Shown here piece by piece: positions 1 to 13,010 of a DNA stretch of 64,000 nt; the first letter of the stretch is position 1; the number at the start of each line of letters is the position of its first letter. The position numbers were made by a program, and so were the translations under genes. The notes beneath the pieces are model-generated. The model did not search any database and had not been told where the DNA came from. It was given only the letters and a program-made list of their open reading frames with translations. The stretch is from Cymbidium sinense (lineage: Eukaryota; Streptophyta; Magnoliopsida; Asparagales; Orchidaceae), in the NCBI GenBank assembly GCA_021442155.1, contig CM038232.1:65701555-65765554 (forward strand), written 5' to 3'.

Positions 1-2705
1 CCTGTTAGATTTCATTCTTATGTGTCTTAACATTAGAATTGGGATAGAGCTTTAATTCATTCACACAAATAAATCAATTAAATCAAATTCTACTTTTGCA
101 TGATTTTTTATTCTTATACTTTTTTATACATCCATATATATTTAAGAATAGCGGTATATTAGTCTGACATTAGGGATGCAAAGTAGCCCAAGGAGGTTCC
201 CTCACTCCTGGTGCAAAATAATGGCAAGTACTTGCTTAAAACTTTCATATATTTGAATGTGTGTTTAGCTAATGAATGAAACACAACACACACACACTCA
301 TTCTATTAAAAAGACATGCATTCATATTTTGCTGAAGTGGTTGAATTGCTTAATCATATGCATGCTAAATATGATGGAAAGAAATGAACAAACATGCATT
401 ATGTGATAGTAATTAATTTCAATTAATCTTAAGATGTTTTCTTATTGAATGAGATTATTTAAAGTGAATGTAAACATAGGATTAATTTAAAATATGCAAT
501 AAGACATTCATTAAAGAGAATTGATTAATTAATTAGCTTTAGATGTGACTTAAGGTAGGGATGAAAGAGAGTGATCCTCTCTTTCCTTCTCTTTATATCA
601 TTTAGTTATTTAGTGTAAATCAAGTGAAATGAAAGAAATATTAAGTAAAATTTACAAATCAATTAAACAACTTAAAATGAAATCAACCCTTTATAATTAA
701 ATGCCCTTCATACTTAGAGAATGACAACTCTAAAGCCTAGTTAGAACCCCTATTAATACACACACAGATTAAGTCACCATTTCTAGCTTTATGTTAGAGA
801 TACATGGTTTGATGTATGTTTATTTTTGTGTAATATAATGATGTTAGTGTATTGCTTTGGATGTTAGGCGTGATTAATTTATTCTTATAGAGATTTTGAT
901 TAAGGGGTGCTTAAAAATAAATATGAATGCTCTCTTTTGTAGGTTTCTTAACCCTTAAGCATAATCTAAGCCAAGACAGGTGGACTTGGTTACCCATGTG
1001 TAGGGTGCTAAGTCCAAATTATAAATATAACTGCTTGGGTTGTATGGTGTGTTTAGCTAACACTTATCTTGCATGTGTAGTTAGAGTTACTTTTCATATT
1101 TTTGATGTAATTTTACATTAGAAATTAGGATTAGTGTTATGGGGGAATTAGGATGAGAGGAGGCTAGAAGGCCTTGTCCTGGGAGGCCCCAGTCATTCCT
1201 TTAAAGCAAGCAAATCCAAAGGAGGAATGAAGGAGACATGAAGAAAGAAGATATAAGACCACCACCCATAGCATTTATTCATTTGTAATTGTAACTATTC
1301 TTTTATATAGAGAGTTGTATACCCCATTTCTCTTTTCATGTTGTACGGCAATACCCGACCACACTGGCCTATTATTCTTTAACATTGAGTTTATAAATTG
1401 TTTGATGCTTTGTTTACAGTTGTGTAATAGAAATGGCATATATTTTCCCAGTTTCTTCATGTATGATGATTTAATCTATGGCTTGGATCTAATTAGGCTC
1501 TTAGGAAAAAATTAATTCTTCTATCCTAGCTACAACTCATAACTAATTTTCTAAACAACTCATAACCTCATTTAAAGCTGGAGTATTAAATCAAGATAAT
1601 TAAAAGATTTAACAACCCCTTAGCTGAATGTTGTATGCTCAATATCATGCATATCATCTTGTTTCATTCTTGCAAAAAGGGTTTCCATCCTTGCACGATA
1701 AGGGAAGACTTGACCTTTGACGGTCTCCCTTGTGGTGGTAAACACCTCTTTCTCTCTGATTTAGCCAATAACCCTATTTATTCCAACATTTAGACATATA
1801 AAATCTTATAGTCTTTGTCAAAATGAAGAGTCTAAAATCAAATAAAATTTGCATTAGACTAAGTCATTATTCATACCACTCATGCTCTAGTCTCTTAGGG
1901 AGTGGGTTTAAGGACTTTAATTTCTTTCTAAATAATAAAACCTAAGCATCTTGAAAAACTTATGACTTGACCACATGGTTTTAAAATGTCGGAGGAGTTA
2001 GTTGGCTGCCACTCCAAGCAGTTATAAGTCCAGCAGCCGGGTGGTTTACCCTCTCTTGTGCAATATACCCATTTTTCACCTTAGATTTAGGACATGCTTT
2101 GGCCCTCGCTAAAGCTCCCTAGCTTTAGGATCTGAGGTTGATATTTTCTCTTGGGCTATAAGCATAAATCCTCACCTCTTAAGTATTTTCATAATCTTAC
2201 ATTATCGGATTATAAGTCCTAGTTTTCTAATATAATTTCAACTCAAATATATAATTCTCTCCAATTTCAAATATATAATCCCCATCATAAGATAGTTTAG
2301 ATGCTTTATGCTTCTACTATATGCTTCCCACTCATCTCTTTTCTTGATAATAAGTCTCTCATTTATCTATCGATTTTCCAAACATATCAATTTATCAATA
2401 GTCTTATCTTTGAAATCTTTGGAGATAATAATTTCCTACTTTTGTCGAGTGTTAAGAGCTCACTTCCTTAGGATATAATTAACTATGGGGTTTTCCTCAT
2501 AAGAACTTTAGAACTCGATTTAAATAAACCCTTTATTTATCCATGTAAAGTAGGGAAAAATCAGTATATTCAATCATACCTTAGAATTATTAGGTGATTA
2601 GGTCCATTATAGGGTAGTGATTTCTATCTTTCAAGATAGTGCACTATTCCTTAATGTCATACCCGATCACCTTAATAAGTACACCCTTAGATATGTGGTC
2701 ATATA
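1..2705 (+). mobile_element. Partial very long LTR, subfamily B (3' part)
   Basis: This stretch matches the right end of the window (about 62570-64000) almost line for line: the GTCTGGACAT-like block at about 160-235, the TTAGGATTAATT stretch, and the shared segment ending in GTTTAGCTAACA near 1063. From 1100 on it continues with the same 3' half found in the other LTRs, ending in the AATTAACTATGGGG, CATGTAAAGTAGGG and AGGGTAGTGATTTCTATCT landmarks (2470-2640). Similarity stops at about 2705, roughly 100 bp short of the LTR end seen at 18620 and 39026. It holds no gene; short reading frames here are chance. The LTR start lies outside the window. Confidence 0.75.
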
Positions 2706-2871
2706 CAAATATATTTAAAATAAACACCATAGGTCAAATTATATAAAATTTTTTTACTTATGAAGGTGTTACTTATTGAGATTATATACTTTAGAAATAA
2801 TCAAAAGAAAAATTTCTTGAAAAATAAAATCTTTAATAGTTGAGCACAATCATACTTAGGAGTAACATCAT
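2706..2871. other. Anonymous AT-rich spacer
   Basis: Short AT-rich stretch between the truncated LTR and the probable left end of the hAT element. No coding signal or repeat recognised. ACATCAT at 2865-2871 also occurs just beyond the hAT right end (41874-41880) and might be a remnant of its target duplication, but the spacing on the right is a few bases off. Confidence 0.4.
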
Positions 2872-4026
2872 CAGAATATGTGCATTAGTTGGTTGAGAAT
2901 CAACATAACAAAGACTTATTTGTTAATGGTTCAATTTTAGAGATCAATGTTTAGTTTTTCGTTGGGTTTTTATGTTTGTTCAGTGTTTGGTTTGATTTTG
3001 ATTAAAAATTTTTTGGTTTAATCAAAAAAACTAATTAATTGGTAAAAAGAAATTTAGGCATTAGATCTAAACCTATCCAAGTAATGCATGAACACGTCTC
3101 GTGTTAAATAAGGGTTTAATTATTTAATACTACTTCAAGTCTTTGATGCTTTGATCTTTCAACCAATATTTCATTCCTTAGCTTTAGGCAGACTTCCTGA
3201 CTTTTTGCCCTAGTCATTCACGCCTCATGGAATGATGAGGTGAAATCGATTCTCATCTAACTTCAAGTTTGATTCTGACTCTTTGAGAGGTAAGAACTTA
3301 ATCCCATCTCTTCTCAGTCACATGCTAGTTGATGGTTATTCTTCATTGATTCTATGTTGTGGTCTTTATCTTTGGGGTAACTATTATACACCCATAATCA
3401 AGGGGTAGCCTTTTGTAGGTGAGGTTTATCTTATTTTAATTATTGCCTTCGAGATTGTCTTCCACTTCCTATATTCTTGGTCACTGTTTGATTTTGATGG
3501 AGCTAGGGTTTGAAGTTGAAGTTAATGTTCATGATTGAATGACTCTTGTTTTCTATATTTATCAGGTATATTAGTATTCATTCATTGTGATGAGTTGATG
3601 ATGGAAAAAGCATTATCTCTTTTCTTTGGTTGTGAGATGAAAAAAGGATATTCATTTTTGCAACCTTATAAGTTATAAGGCTTTAATCTTGATGTAGTCT
3701 TCAAACAAATTTATGTATTGCTCATTTTAGTGAGTTTGGAGTTGGGACTTGGGTTGTTAGATTTTGTATTTATGATGGCTGAATGACTAATTCATGCTCT
3801 ATTTTCTTTACGTTGCCAGATGGCTGAACCAAACTTTTCCTGATTTTCTATAATGTTGTCATCAAATTCATGGAAGTATTAGAGACTACCATGCAAGCAT
3901 CTAATTATTTGTAGTGGTGTGTATCTTACTTATTTGTTTTTCTACATTTATCTAATAATTGGAAAAGGATTTTTTTTTCATTTTAAGGAAGTAATGAGAA
4001 ACCATGTATTTCAAAGAAAAAAAAAG

Positions 4027-5078
4027 GAAAGCTCCTAAACCTAGATCTAAGGTTTAGGATCACTTTGTGAGATATACTAATGATGAAGGAGAAAAAATGA
4101 ACAAATGCATTTATTGTGGAAAGTCATATCACAGTGATCCAAAGATTAAGGGCACATCTTTCTATGTGTCAAAAGAACTCTCTTAATAATGCACCAAATC
4201 AAACTAAATTAGCATTGCAATTTGGTGTTAAAGGTGAAAATGTTTATGCAAGTCTTAAGGCATGGATATTTGATCAAGAAAATATAAGGAAAGCATTAGC
4301 AATGATGGTTATTGCCAATGTGTTATCCTTCAAGCATGTTGAAGATTGAGGGTTTAAACATTTCATGTCTCAATGTTGTCCAATGTTTCAAATACCTCCA
4401 CGATGGACATTGACACATGATTATTTTTAATTTTATTTAGTTGAGAGAGCAATTCTAAAATAACTGTTCAGGAAGTCCTGCCATAGAGTGTGTCTAACAA
4501 TTAACAGTTGGACATCCATTCAACGAATTAACTATATGTGTATCATTGCTCATTTTATTGATGATGACTGGAAACTAAATAAAGGAGTTATAAACTTTAT
4601 CTATCTATAGTCAGGGTGAAATACTTAGTTGTAAATATCTTATTGATTAGGGGATTGATGTAATTTTTTCTATGACAGTCAATAATGCAAGTTCAAATAA
4701 CGACATCATCACACACCTGCAAAAAAAAATTTGGCAGAGGAGTAGTATTCATGGTAAACCCATGTGAGATGTATAGCTCACATTATTAACATAATTGTGC
4801 AAGATGGCCTAAAAGAGATATGTGAATTTGCGCACCATGTTTGAGGAGCAGTGAACTACATTCAACAATCATCTGCAAGGCTATAAAAAATCTAAAGAAT
4901 GCATAGACATAGAAAAAATAAAAAGCAAAAGCATATTATGCTTAGATGTTCCTACTAGATGGAATTCCACTTTTCAGATGTTAAGTGCAATATTTAAGTT
5001 AGAGAGAGCTTTTGAAAGATACAAAGAGCTAGACACTGAATTTAAATCTTAACTAGAGAAGGAAGATTCTAACGAGCA
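4027..5078 (+). pseudogene. hAT transposase, N-terminal and middle part (broken)
   Basis: Read through several stops and frame changes, this encodes the first part of a plant hAT transposase. A BED-type zinc finger starts it (DHFVRYTN, then CIYCGKSYHSDPKIKGTSF at about 4105-4160; the CxxC is kept but the closing HxxxH/C part is lost). Next come LKAWIFDQENIRKALAMM (4250-4305), a PPRWTLTHDYF stretch, INYMCIIAHFIDDDWKL (4530-4575) of the RNase H-like catalytic core, NNASSNND (4680-4700), and CLDVPTRWNSTFQML near 4938-4982. These motifs and their order are typical of plant hAT transposases. The normally conserved TxDTWTS reads NSWTS, so a catalytic aspartate is lost. The reading frame ends where the LTR begins at 5079; the C-terminal part resumes at 39032. 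Not functional. Confidence 0.9.
5074..5078. repeat. Left target-site duplication of the giant retrotransposon
   Basis: GAGCA directly precedes the first LTR (TGTTGACATC). It pairs with GGGCA at 39027-39031 directly after the last LTR. Five-bp duplications are standard for Ty3/gypsy elements; one base differs, as expected for an old insertion. Both copies lie inside the split transposase frame. Confidence 0.65.
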
Positions 5079-5519
5079 TGTTGACATCATTTTTAGAATG
5101 AGCTCTCAACCCCTCCATTTTAGACATAGGACTTCTCTTAGACTTTAAGAGTTCCTTAGTCTTAAGACATATCTAGTGATTAGGTGGACACTAGAGCCCT
5201 AAGATTTAGAATAGTTAGCCATATGAATAGGTCATCCCTTAGGGGTGTTAGGAAAATTTCCTACCCTTTAGCTTAAACCATTTCTCACTTTCCCTCTCTC
5301 AAGTCAAACCCCAAATCAATTATATTTGACTTTCTCCAAACTCAATTCAATTCCATGATTCAATTCCATGATTAAACTCCATGATTGAAATCCATGTTTT
5401 AAAGATATGATTGAAACCCATGACCAAAATCCATCGAAAATTCCTAAGTCCAAATTTTGCCTCTAAGTCCTTAATTTTTCCTTAAGGACGTAACCAAAAT
5501 CATGATTCAAACCTATTCA

Positions 5520-6115
5520 AACTTGTGAGATTTTCTCATACCTCATTTATATTCTTATTTATATTCACATATATAAATGAAATATAAATTCAAACCCACC
5601 AAATCAAATTCAAAATTCCAAATCAATTCATGAAATTTTCAAGTCCTTTAATCTTCCATTTGGACTTTAAAATCAACTAAATCTTGATCAAACTTATTCA
5701 AATCCTTGAGATTTTCTCAAAACTTATTTATATTCTCATTTATGAATTTAACTCAATCAAATCAAACCCTCAAATTAAATTCCAAATTTAAAATCCCTAA
5801 AATTCCCTTAAATCCCTTAATTTTTCATTAATGGATTTAACCTAAACCTTAATCAAACCTATTCAAACTCATTGTATTTTCTCAAAACTTATTTATATTC
5901 TCATGTATATTATCATATATCAATGAAATATAAATATAAATTAATCAAATCCAATTCAAAAATTAAATTTCAAATTAAAAATTTCTTTATATCCTTTAAA
6001 TTCCCTTTAAGGGATTTAACCCAATTCATGATTAAACTCTTTCAAATTCTTGAAATTTTCTCATGATCAATTTATATTCACATTTATATTCACATATATA
6101 AATGAAATGTAAATT
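5520..6115. repeat. About 183-bp tandem repeats inside LTR copy 1
   Basis: Four degenerate units spaced about 175-185 bp. Each has a TTCAAACTCATGGGATTTTC-like part followed by an imperfect inverted repeat of the form ATTTATATTCTCATTTATA ... TATAAATGAAATATAAAT (clearest at about 5545-5590 and 6068-6118), then an AATCAAATCCAATTC part. Unit starts are near 5525, 5700, 5878 and 6055. The same array is present in the other subfamily-A LTRs. Confidence 0.7.
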
Positions 6116-6469
6116 CAAACAATCAAAACCTATTCCAAAAATCAAACTCAAATCCACTCAAAATCAAATCTAAGCCTTTCAAGCCAAAATCTTGAACTTA
6201 GCCAAATCACTTTCAAATCAAGCCAAACCCTTGATTTTCTCTCATGTTCAATCAACCCTATCATGAGCTCATATATAAATCAAACTTCAATCATTCAATC
6301 AAACCTAATTCAAATCAAACCCACGACTCTTCATATTCTCCCTTTGAATATGAAATTTTCAAATGGATCAAAACCATTTGACTTTATTTGTAAATGGATT
6401 TATATTTCAATCATGAGTCCATATATAAGATCAATCAACTTCAAATCAGACTTTGACCAAGCCATTTGA

Positions 6470-7080
6470 CTCACTTAGGCTCACTTGACCCAAAGTGACC
6501 TAAAGTAAATATGCCAACTTTTGATCTAACAAATTTGATTGAACCAAACTCATATACTCTCATCATGATTAATCATCATGGGATGATCAATCAATCAAAT
6601 TGGTCAAATCAAGTCAAACCTAAGGTTTACCAAGTCAACACTTAACCTAAAATGAAATCTTAGTCAAATTCCCTATAGGCCAAATTGATTGAAACCATTG
6701 ATCTAAGTTCACTACCTATGTTTGAAGCCAAAATGAGAAATAACCTAGCAATCACTTGACCCAAGTTTTTTTCAAAAACTTTGAACCTCATGAAACTGAC
6801 CAACATAGAATTATGAGCCAATTGAACTTTTTGATTGGAAAATAAAGATACCAATCAAATGACCAAACTAAACTTGATACCTCAAATCAAATGGGTCATG
6901 GGCAACCCATTTGACTATTCATCAAAACCAAATATATACCAATTGAACTGAACCAAAGCCACCAAAACATTTTGAATTATCATATGAACTTGACACAACC
7001 CTTGGTTTGACCCAATTTATTTGACCAATTGACCTAAGTTGAATTTTGACCTAAATGGGTCAACATGAGAAACCTATCAA
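6470..7080. promoter_or_regulatory. TTGAC/GTCAA-dense zone in LTR copy 1
   Basis: Many TTGACC, TTGACT and GGTCAA words on both strands; TTGAC[C/T] is the W-box core bound by WRKY factors. At the centre lies an inverted repeat, TCAAATGGGT (6887-6896) with ACCCATTTGA (6905-6914), the counterpart of a perfect palindrome in the other two subfamily-A LTRs. That WRKY proteins actually bind here is inference. Confidence 0.4.
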
Positions 7081-10000
7081 ATGGATTCCAAATCCATGAA
7101 ACTTGGAACCTAGTTTCTCCACTTACCAACATATCCAAAGTGAAAAAATATCAAAATGACCATTTCTTAGGCCATGAATAAATTTTGGCCAGTGGTATTT
7201 TGAAATCACTTGAGGCTTTCCTAAAAACTCAAGGGGACTTAGTGAGGAGTGGTGCATCCAACCCATTACATTTGGGTCAGGCCATTTGGCCCATGGACCA
7301 ACTTGACCACTTAGAGAAAAATTGAGTTTTCAAATTCCCTCCTAGGCTCAATTTGATGCACATGGGAGGTTAGCAATTCACTCAACACCTCAAACTGACC
7401 ATGTGCAAAAATCTAACAGCCTAAACAACCCTCTCAATCTAGTCAATTTGATCAAAATGACAAAGGAGGTGGCATCCGATTTCCATAGGGAGAGATATAC
7501 TCCCCTTAATTCAATGAAATTTGAATTCACTCACTATCGATTGAAGCCTAGGAACCCTTAGTAATCATCAAAGAGCATTCCTAAGGTCTTGAGAGAAGAT
7601 TAGAATTCTTCCTTCTCGATTTTGCAAACTTCCTCTACACTTTATCTCCTTCTAATTTCTCCTACACACTTCTTCTAAGGACCAATTCGAGCTCACTCAA
7701 GCTCACATTGGAGTTCCCATAGCAAGGAGAGGATCAATTCAATCAAAGTGAAGCCCAAGTGAAGTGGCGTTGGTCTAACCATTGAACCACTCAATCCCAA
7801 GGCCTAGGAATTTCAGCAAGGCTTCGTCTCCACAAGACGAAGCTACCTCATCGATCTCGAGCATCAGTGATCATCTCTAGTGAGGTAAGGAATTTTTTGA
7901 CCACTTAGCTTAGGGGGTGTTGGTTCTTTATGAAAGAAATATTCATGGCATCTGAAATCCACCATTGGATAGGTTTGTAATTATGCTTAGATGGTGTGGG
8001 TTGATTTTTATATGATTCCATCCTAGATCGGGCTCAGATCTCCCCTTAGATCATGGACGATCTCCATTGATCCTCATGGAAGAACTTGGCTCATCTCAGC
8101 CATCCATCTGCACATTTTAGATGGACGACTGAGATTATTTAGCACATTCTAGAAATCAATTAACCTTTTAAAATAATGAGTGAATCTTTAGTTGTCAATC
8201 TTTGATGACAAAGAATATAGCGTGTCTTGTATACAACCATTTGGGATGTGAGTTTAAGTCACACACCCTCATGTTCGCATGAAAAGTCTTGCATCGCCCG
8301 TTTGACTTGAGTATTAAGCAGGGATTAGTTAAATGTTTAATTATTATTAATTAATCTATAAAACTTCTAAAATTCATAATTCCCTCTGGAAAAGTTAGAA
8401 AAAATAAAAGTCAAAATACTATTGAAAGACAATTTCATCTCGAATATTTTAAAAATGGTTTCAATGGATTTTGAATTTCTCTTTTCTCTAAATTTGGGTT
8501 TCTTTGGGAATCTTAATTAGCTAATTATCCTTTAATAAGGTCATCAATTAATCTCAAATTTCTAGGGTTCATTTTAGGGGATGACCTCTACCTCCCCTAA
8601 TTTTCTTGAGATTTATTTAGGGCTCAATTGGGGAAATTTCTATTTCATTCTCTAATTACCCATTTCATGCAATTAAGAGTAATTAAGATATGATTAGTGG
8701 ATTTACTCTATGATTAGGGTTGATTAAGGTTAGATCTAGTAAGTGGGAGGTTTATAGAATAATTTTGGTGCATTTCCCAAAGTTATTCCCTAAACCCCTC
8801 TCTCTTAATCTCTTCTTGGGATTAATCATTATTATCCCTTAATCAATTTTCAAAATTCTAAAAAGTTTCAAAACTTAATTAATCTATGTTAGGTAGATAC
8901 TTAGGGTGCTAAGTTCAATTAAAATTAAAATTTCATAAGTATGAAAGGGTGTTTTGAAATTACTTAAGCTAAACCCCTTAACTTAATTAACTTTTAATTG
9001 TGAGCCAAATTGTATTAGGCCTTTTCATTATTAAGTGCATTGCAAATATAAATACCTTGTGGGTTTTTTGTCATCTCATTGGCTCATATTTACTTAGTTA
9101 ATTCTTCTAAGGTGAGGGTTAATTAAGCCATTTAATTCATACCTTAACCTAAGCAATGTTTAAAAATGTATTTAATAATCTAAAAATTAAATAAAAATAT
9201 CAAACACCTGTGAGAATGGGTTAGGAACACTAAACTCTTCTCACATTTTTTTAAAATTAAACCAAACAAAAATCATTTTGAAATTCACTTTGATTTATTC
9301 TAAATTTTCTTATTCTATAAGAATATCTTTAGGATTTAAGCAAAGTGAGTTTGTTTACATGCTTTCCTTATTTTGGATCTTTCCCAACATGTTAAGTTGT
9401 ATGCCATGTGATTTCATGCATTCATAATTTCATGTTTCAAATTTTAAAATGAAAATGCTTACTTTATGTCAAATGTGCATGTGTTGGCTGAAGTAAAATA
9501 TGAGTAGCTATTATCACTATTAAATCCAAAATATTTTTAAACCTTATAAATGAAATATTAAATCTGAAAGTATGTTACTTATACTTTAATTATAAGCTTG
9601 CATATGAAATATTAGAAAGGTATGCTTAGTTTTGGTTTCCTTTCTTTCCTATGTTGGTATGGTTTTGAATAGGAATTTTGGTGAGACATAAGGTTCATTT
9701 CAAAAGGACCTAATGCTCACCTAATTCCACATCCTATTCATTCCTATGCCACCATCTAAGAAGGCTTACCTACACTTATATACATAAATTGCATAAACAA
9801 AACAAATTTACTAAACAACTTTTGCATCTTCCTTTTCTACTTCATTCCTTTTATATACATGTTCGTATTTAAGAAATTGGTATTAGTCACAGACAACCCA
9901 GCGAGGCTTTAAGTAGCCCTAAGTAGGTCTTGTATCTTACACCTCTGGTTAACAATTATGTTGTACCCACTTATGCCTTTCTTACTTTCACGTATGTCTA

Positions 10001-11239
10001 CATAAGAAAAAAAAAACATGCATAGTCAACTTCTAAATTTTCTTATATGGATTACTTAGCATGCATCATAAAGTGTGTTAACTACTTTCATTTACATGTT
10101 TAGATATGCTTAGGGTCCATCCATATCCATGTTATAGATGTTGGGAAAGAAATGAAGTAATGTCTGTTATGTGAATTTTGATTCATTTTATTTAATCTTA
10201 AAACACCCTTTCTTTTTGAATAGGTTTGTTTAGAGTTTATCTGAATTTAGGATTGATTAAAAGATGTAATCAAAACATTCATCTAAATGAAACTAAAATA
10301 TGATCCTACTTTAGAAAATTACTTAAGGTTAGGGACCCTCTCTTCATAACTTAATAATTAATTGTAGGTTTCACTTAAACTAAATTAAAACATGAAATAA
10401 AATTAACCCAAAAATGATTAAACAACTTAAATGAAATGCTCCTCTAAGTTGAACATGTTCTTCACACTTAGAAAATTTTAAAGTCCTAGCTAAGCATACC
10501 ACACAATTCAAAGCACACACATTAGCCTAAGTCACCACTTCTAGCCTTAGGTTAGGTCGGTGCATGGTTTGATGTTATGTTTTGTTTTTTAATATATATT
10601 TTAGATTGGATGTTAGGGTGTATGTTCATAGAATGAATGGTAGGATCTTCTTAGTCTAACTATTCTTTTATATAGGGGATTGTGCTTAAAAGGCATTATC
10701 ATAAATAAAAATATAAATGTTTTGCTTACAGGTACTTTATACCCCTAAGCATAATCCATAGGCTAGGTGGACTTAGTCACTCATGTGTGGGGTGATAAGT
10801 CCAATATACATGTTTGGGATATGTGTGGTGTGATTGTTGACCTCATTTTAAGGATGAGCTCTCAACACCTCCATCTTAGGCATAGGACTTCTCTTAGACT
10901 TTAAGAGTTCCTTAGTCTTAGAACACATCTAGTGATTAGGTGGACATTCACCTAGCCTAGAATACTTAGAAGTTATCCATAGGAATGCCTTGGGGGTGTT
11001 AGGAAAATTTGCCCTTTAGCTTAAACCATTCCTCACTTTCCTTCCTTCAAGTCAAACTCCAAATCAATTCTATTTAATTTTCTCAAACTCAAATCAATTC
11101 CATGATTCAATTCTATGATTGAAATCCATGATTGAAACCCATGATCAAAATCCATCAAAAATTCCTAAGTTCAAATTTCCTAAGTCTTTAACCCTTTCAT
11201 AAGGACTTAGCCAAAATTATGATCAAAATCCATCCAAAT

Positions 11240-11870
11240 ATTTGAGATTTTCTCATGATCTGTTTATATTCTCCTTTATATTCACATTTAAAAATGAAAT
11301 GTGAATTCAAATTAATCCAATCAAATTCAAAATTCCAAATTAATTCATGAAAATTTTCTTAAAATTCCTTTAATTTTCCATTAAAGGACTTAGCCAAAAT
11401 AAACTCTAAACTTTGATCAAACCTCTTCAAATTCATGGGATTTTCTCAAAACTTATTTATATCCTCATTTATATTCTCATATATAAATGAAATATAAATA
11501 TAAATCAATCCAGCCAAAGGCAAAAACTAAATTCTAAATTTAAAAGGCTTAAAATTCCCTTAAATCCCTAAATTTTCCATTAATGGATTTAACCTAAACT
11601 TTGATCAAACCATTTCAAACTCATGGGGTTTTCTCATAACATATTTGTATTCTCATTTATATTCTCATATATAAATGAAATATGAATATAAATCAATCAA
11701 ATCCAATTCAAAAAATTAAATTCCAAATTAAAAATCCTCTTAAATCATATAAATTCCCTTTAATTGATTTAACCTAAATCATGACTAAACTATTTCAAAT
11801 TCTTGAAATTTTCTCATGATAAATTTATATTCTCATATATAAATGAAATATAAATTCAAACAATCAAAAC
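11240..11870. repeat. About 183-bp tandem repeats inside LTR copy 2
   Basis: Four units with the landmark ATTTATATTCTCATTTATATT at or near 11262, 11455, 11640 and 11825, thus a period of about 185-190 bp. Each carries the AT-rich inverted repeat described for LTR copy 1. Confidence 0.7.
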
Positions 11871-12219
11871 CAACTCTAAAAATCAAACTCAAATCCACTC
11901 AAAATCAAATCTAAGCCTTTCAAGTCAAAATCTTGAACTTAGTCAAATCATCTTCAAATCAAGACAAATCCTTGATTTTCTCTCATGGTTCAATCAATCC
12001 TACAATCATGAGCTCATATATAAATCTAAACTTCAATCAAACAACAAAAACCCAAATCAAAAATCAAACCCAAGACCCCTTCATATTCTTCCTTTGAATA
12101 TGAAATTTTTAAATGGATCAAAATCCATTTGACTTCAAACCACTTGTAAATGGATTTATATTTCAATCATAAGTCCATATACAAGATCAATCAACTTCAA
12201 ATCAAGCTTTGACCAAAAC

Positions 12220-13010
12220 ATTTGACCCACTTAGGCTCACTTGACCCAAAGTGACCTAAAGTACCCTTATGAGCTAACTTTTGATTCTAACCAAATTGGA
12301 TTGAACCAAAATCATATATCCCTCTCATCATGATCAACAATCATCTTGGGATGATCAATCAATCAAATTGGGTCAAATCAAGTCAAACCTAAGAGGTTGA
12401 CCAAGTCAACACTTAACCTAAAATGAAACCTAACGTAGCCAAAATCCACCATAGGCCAAATAGATTGAAACCATGATCTAAGTTCACTCATGACCTATAT
12501 TTGAACTTGACCAAGCCAACATTTGAGCCTAACCTAGCCCAATTGGCCCACTTCACCCAAGTTGACCAATTTTGACCAAAGGACCAAAATGTGTCAAAAC
12601 ATTATCTAAGCCAAATTGATTAGAACCAATGAGTCAAGTCCATTCAAAATCACTTATGGAACTTGATCAATGCCTCAATTGGCCAATTAGACCTAACCTT
12701 AGACCCAACATGACCTAAAGGGTCATGTTGAAAGAACTTAACAAAATTGATTGAAAAAGATACAAATCCACTCCATATTATAACCTAAACCTACCCTTGA
12801 CTACTCAAATAGGTTAAATAGGTCAAATGGGTCAACTTGACCCATTTGACCTAAATGAGTCATATGAGCCAAAACCAAATATAATCCAAAATGAACCAAA
12901 CCAAAGGCACCAAAATATGTCAAATGGTAATATGAACTTGACCCAACCCTTGGTTTGACCCAAGTTGACACATTTTGACCTAAATGGGTCAACATGAGCC
13001 AAACCCTATC
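12220..13010. promoter_or_regulatory. TTGAC/GTCAA-dense zone with 35-bp palindrome, LTR copy 2
   Basis: W-box-like cores occur on both strands at very high density. At 12819-12853 lies a perfect palindrome: a 17-base arm beginning TAGGTCAAATGG, one central base, then the exact reverse complement ending CCATTTGACCTA. Function as a transcription-factor platform is inference; the palindrome itself is seen directly. Confidence 0.45.

Larger units (their letters stand above)
2872..5078 (+). mobile_element. hAT DNA transposon, left part
   Basis: The left part of a hAT transposon that is split by the giant retrotransposon inserted at 5079. It contains about 1.1 kb of 5' noncoding sequence (2900-4020, no gene seen) followed by the BED-finger and N-terminal transposase remnant. 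The left end is poorly preserved: CAGAATATGTGCATTAGTTGG at 2872 onward is only a loose match to the reverse complement of the right end (TAGGGGTGTGCATTCGATCA). The other half continues at 39032-41866, so the original element was about 5 kb. Confidence 0.7.
5079..10834 (+). mobile_element. LTR copy 1, subfamily A, truncated at its 3' side
   Basis: Starts TGTTGACATCATTTTTAG and follows the same course as LTR copies at 10835 and 32242: the AGACTTTAAGAGTTCCTTAG block, about 183-bp repeats, TTGAC-rich zone, GGGTTTATGTCATC-type AT-rich 3' half, and the ACTTAGTCACTCATGTGTG block. It stops at GTGTGGTGTGAT (10834), where a second LTR start begins, so about the last 1.9 kb are missing. In its first 500 bp it resembles the 3' LTR (32242) more than the adjacent copy (10835). 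Together with the flanking duplication this suggests it is the original 5' LTR. It contains no gene. Confidence 0.85.

Noticed and set aside
2865..2871. ACATCAT near both hAT ends as target duplication
   Set aside because: Seven bases only, and on the right it lies six bases beyond the terminal repeat, so it cannot be claimed as the 8-bp duplication.
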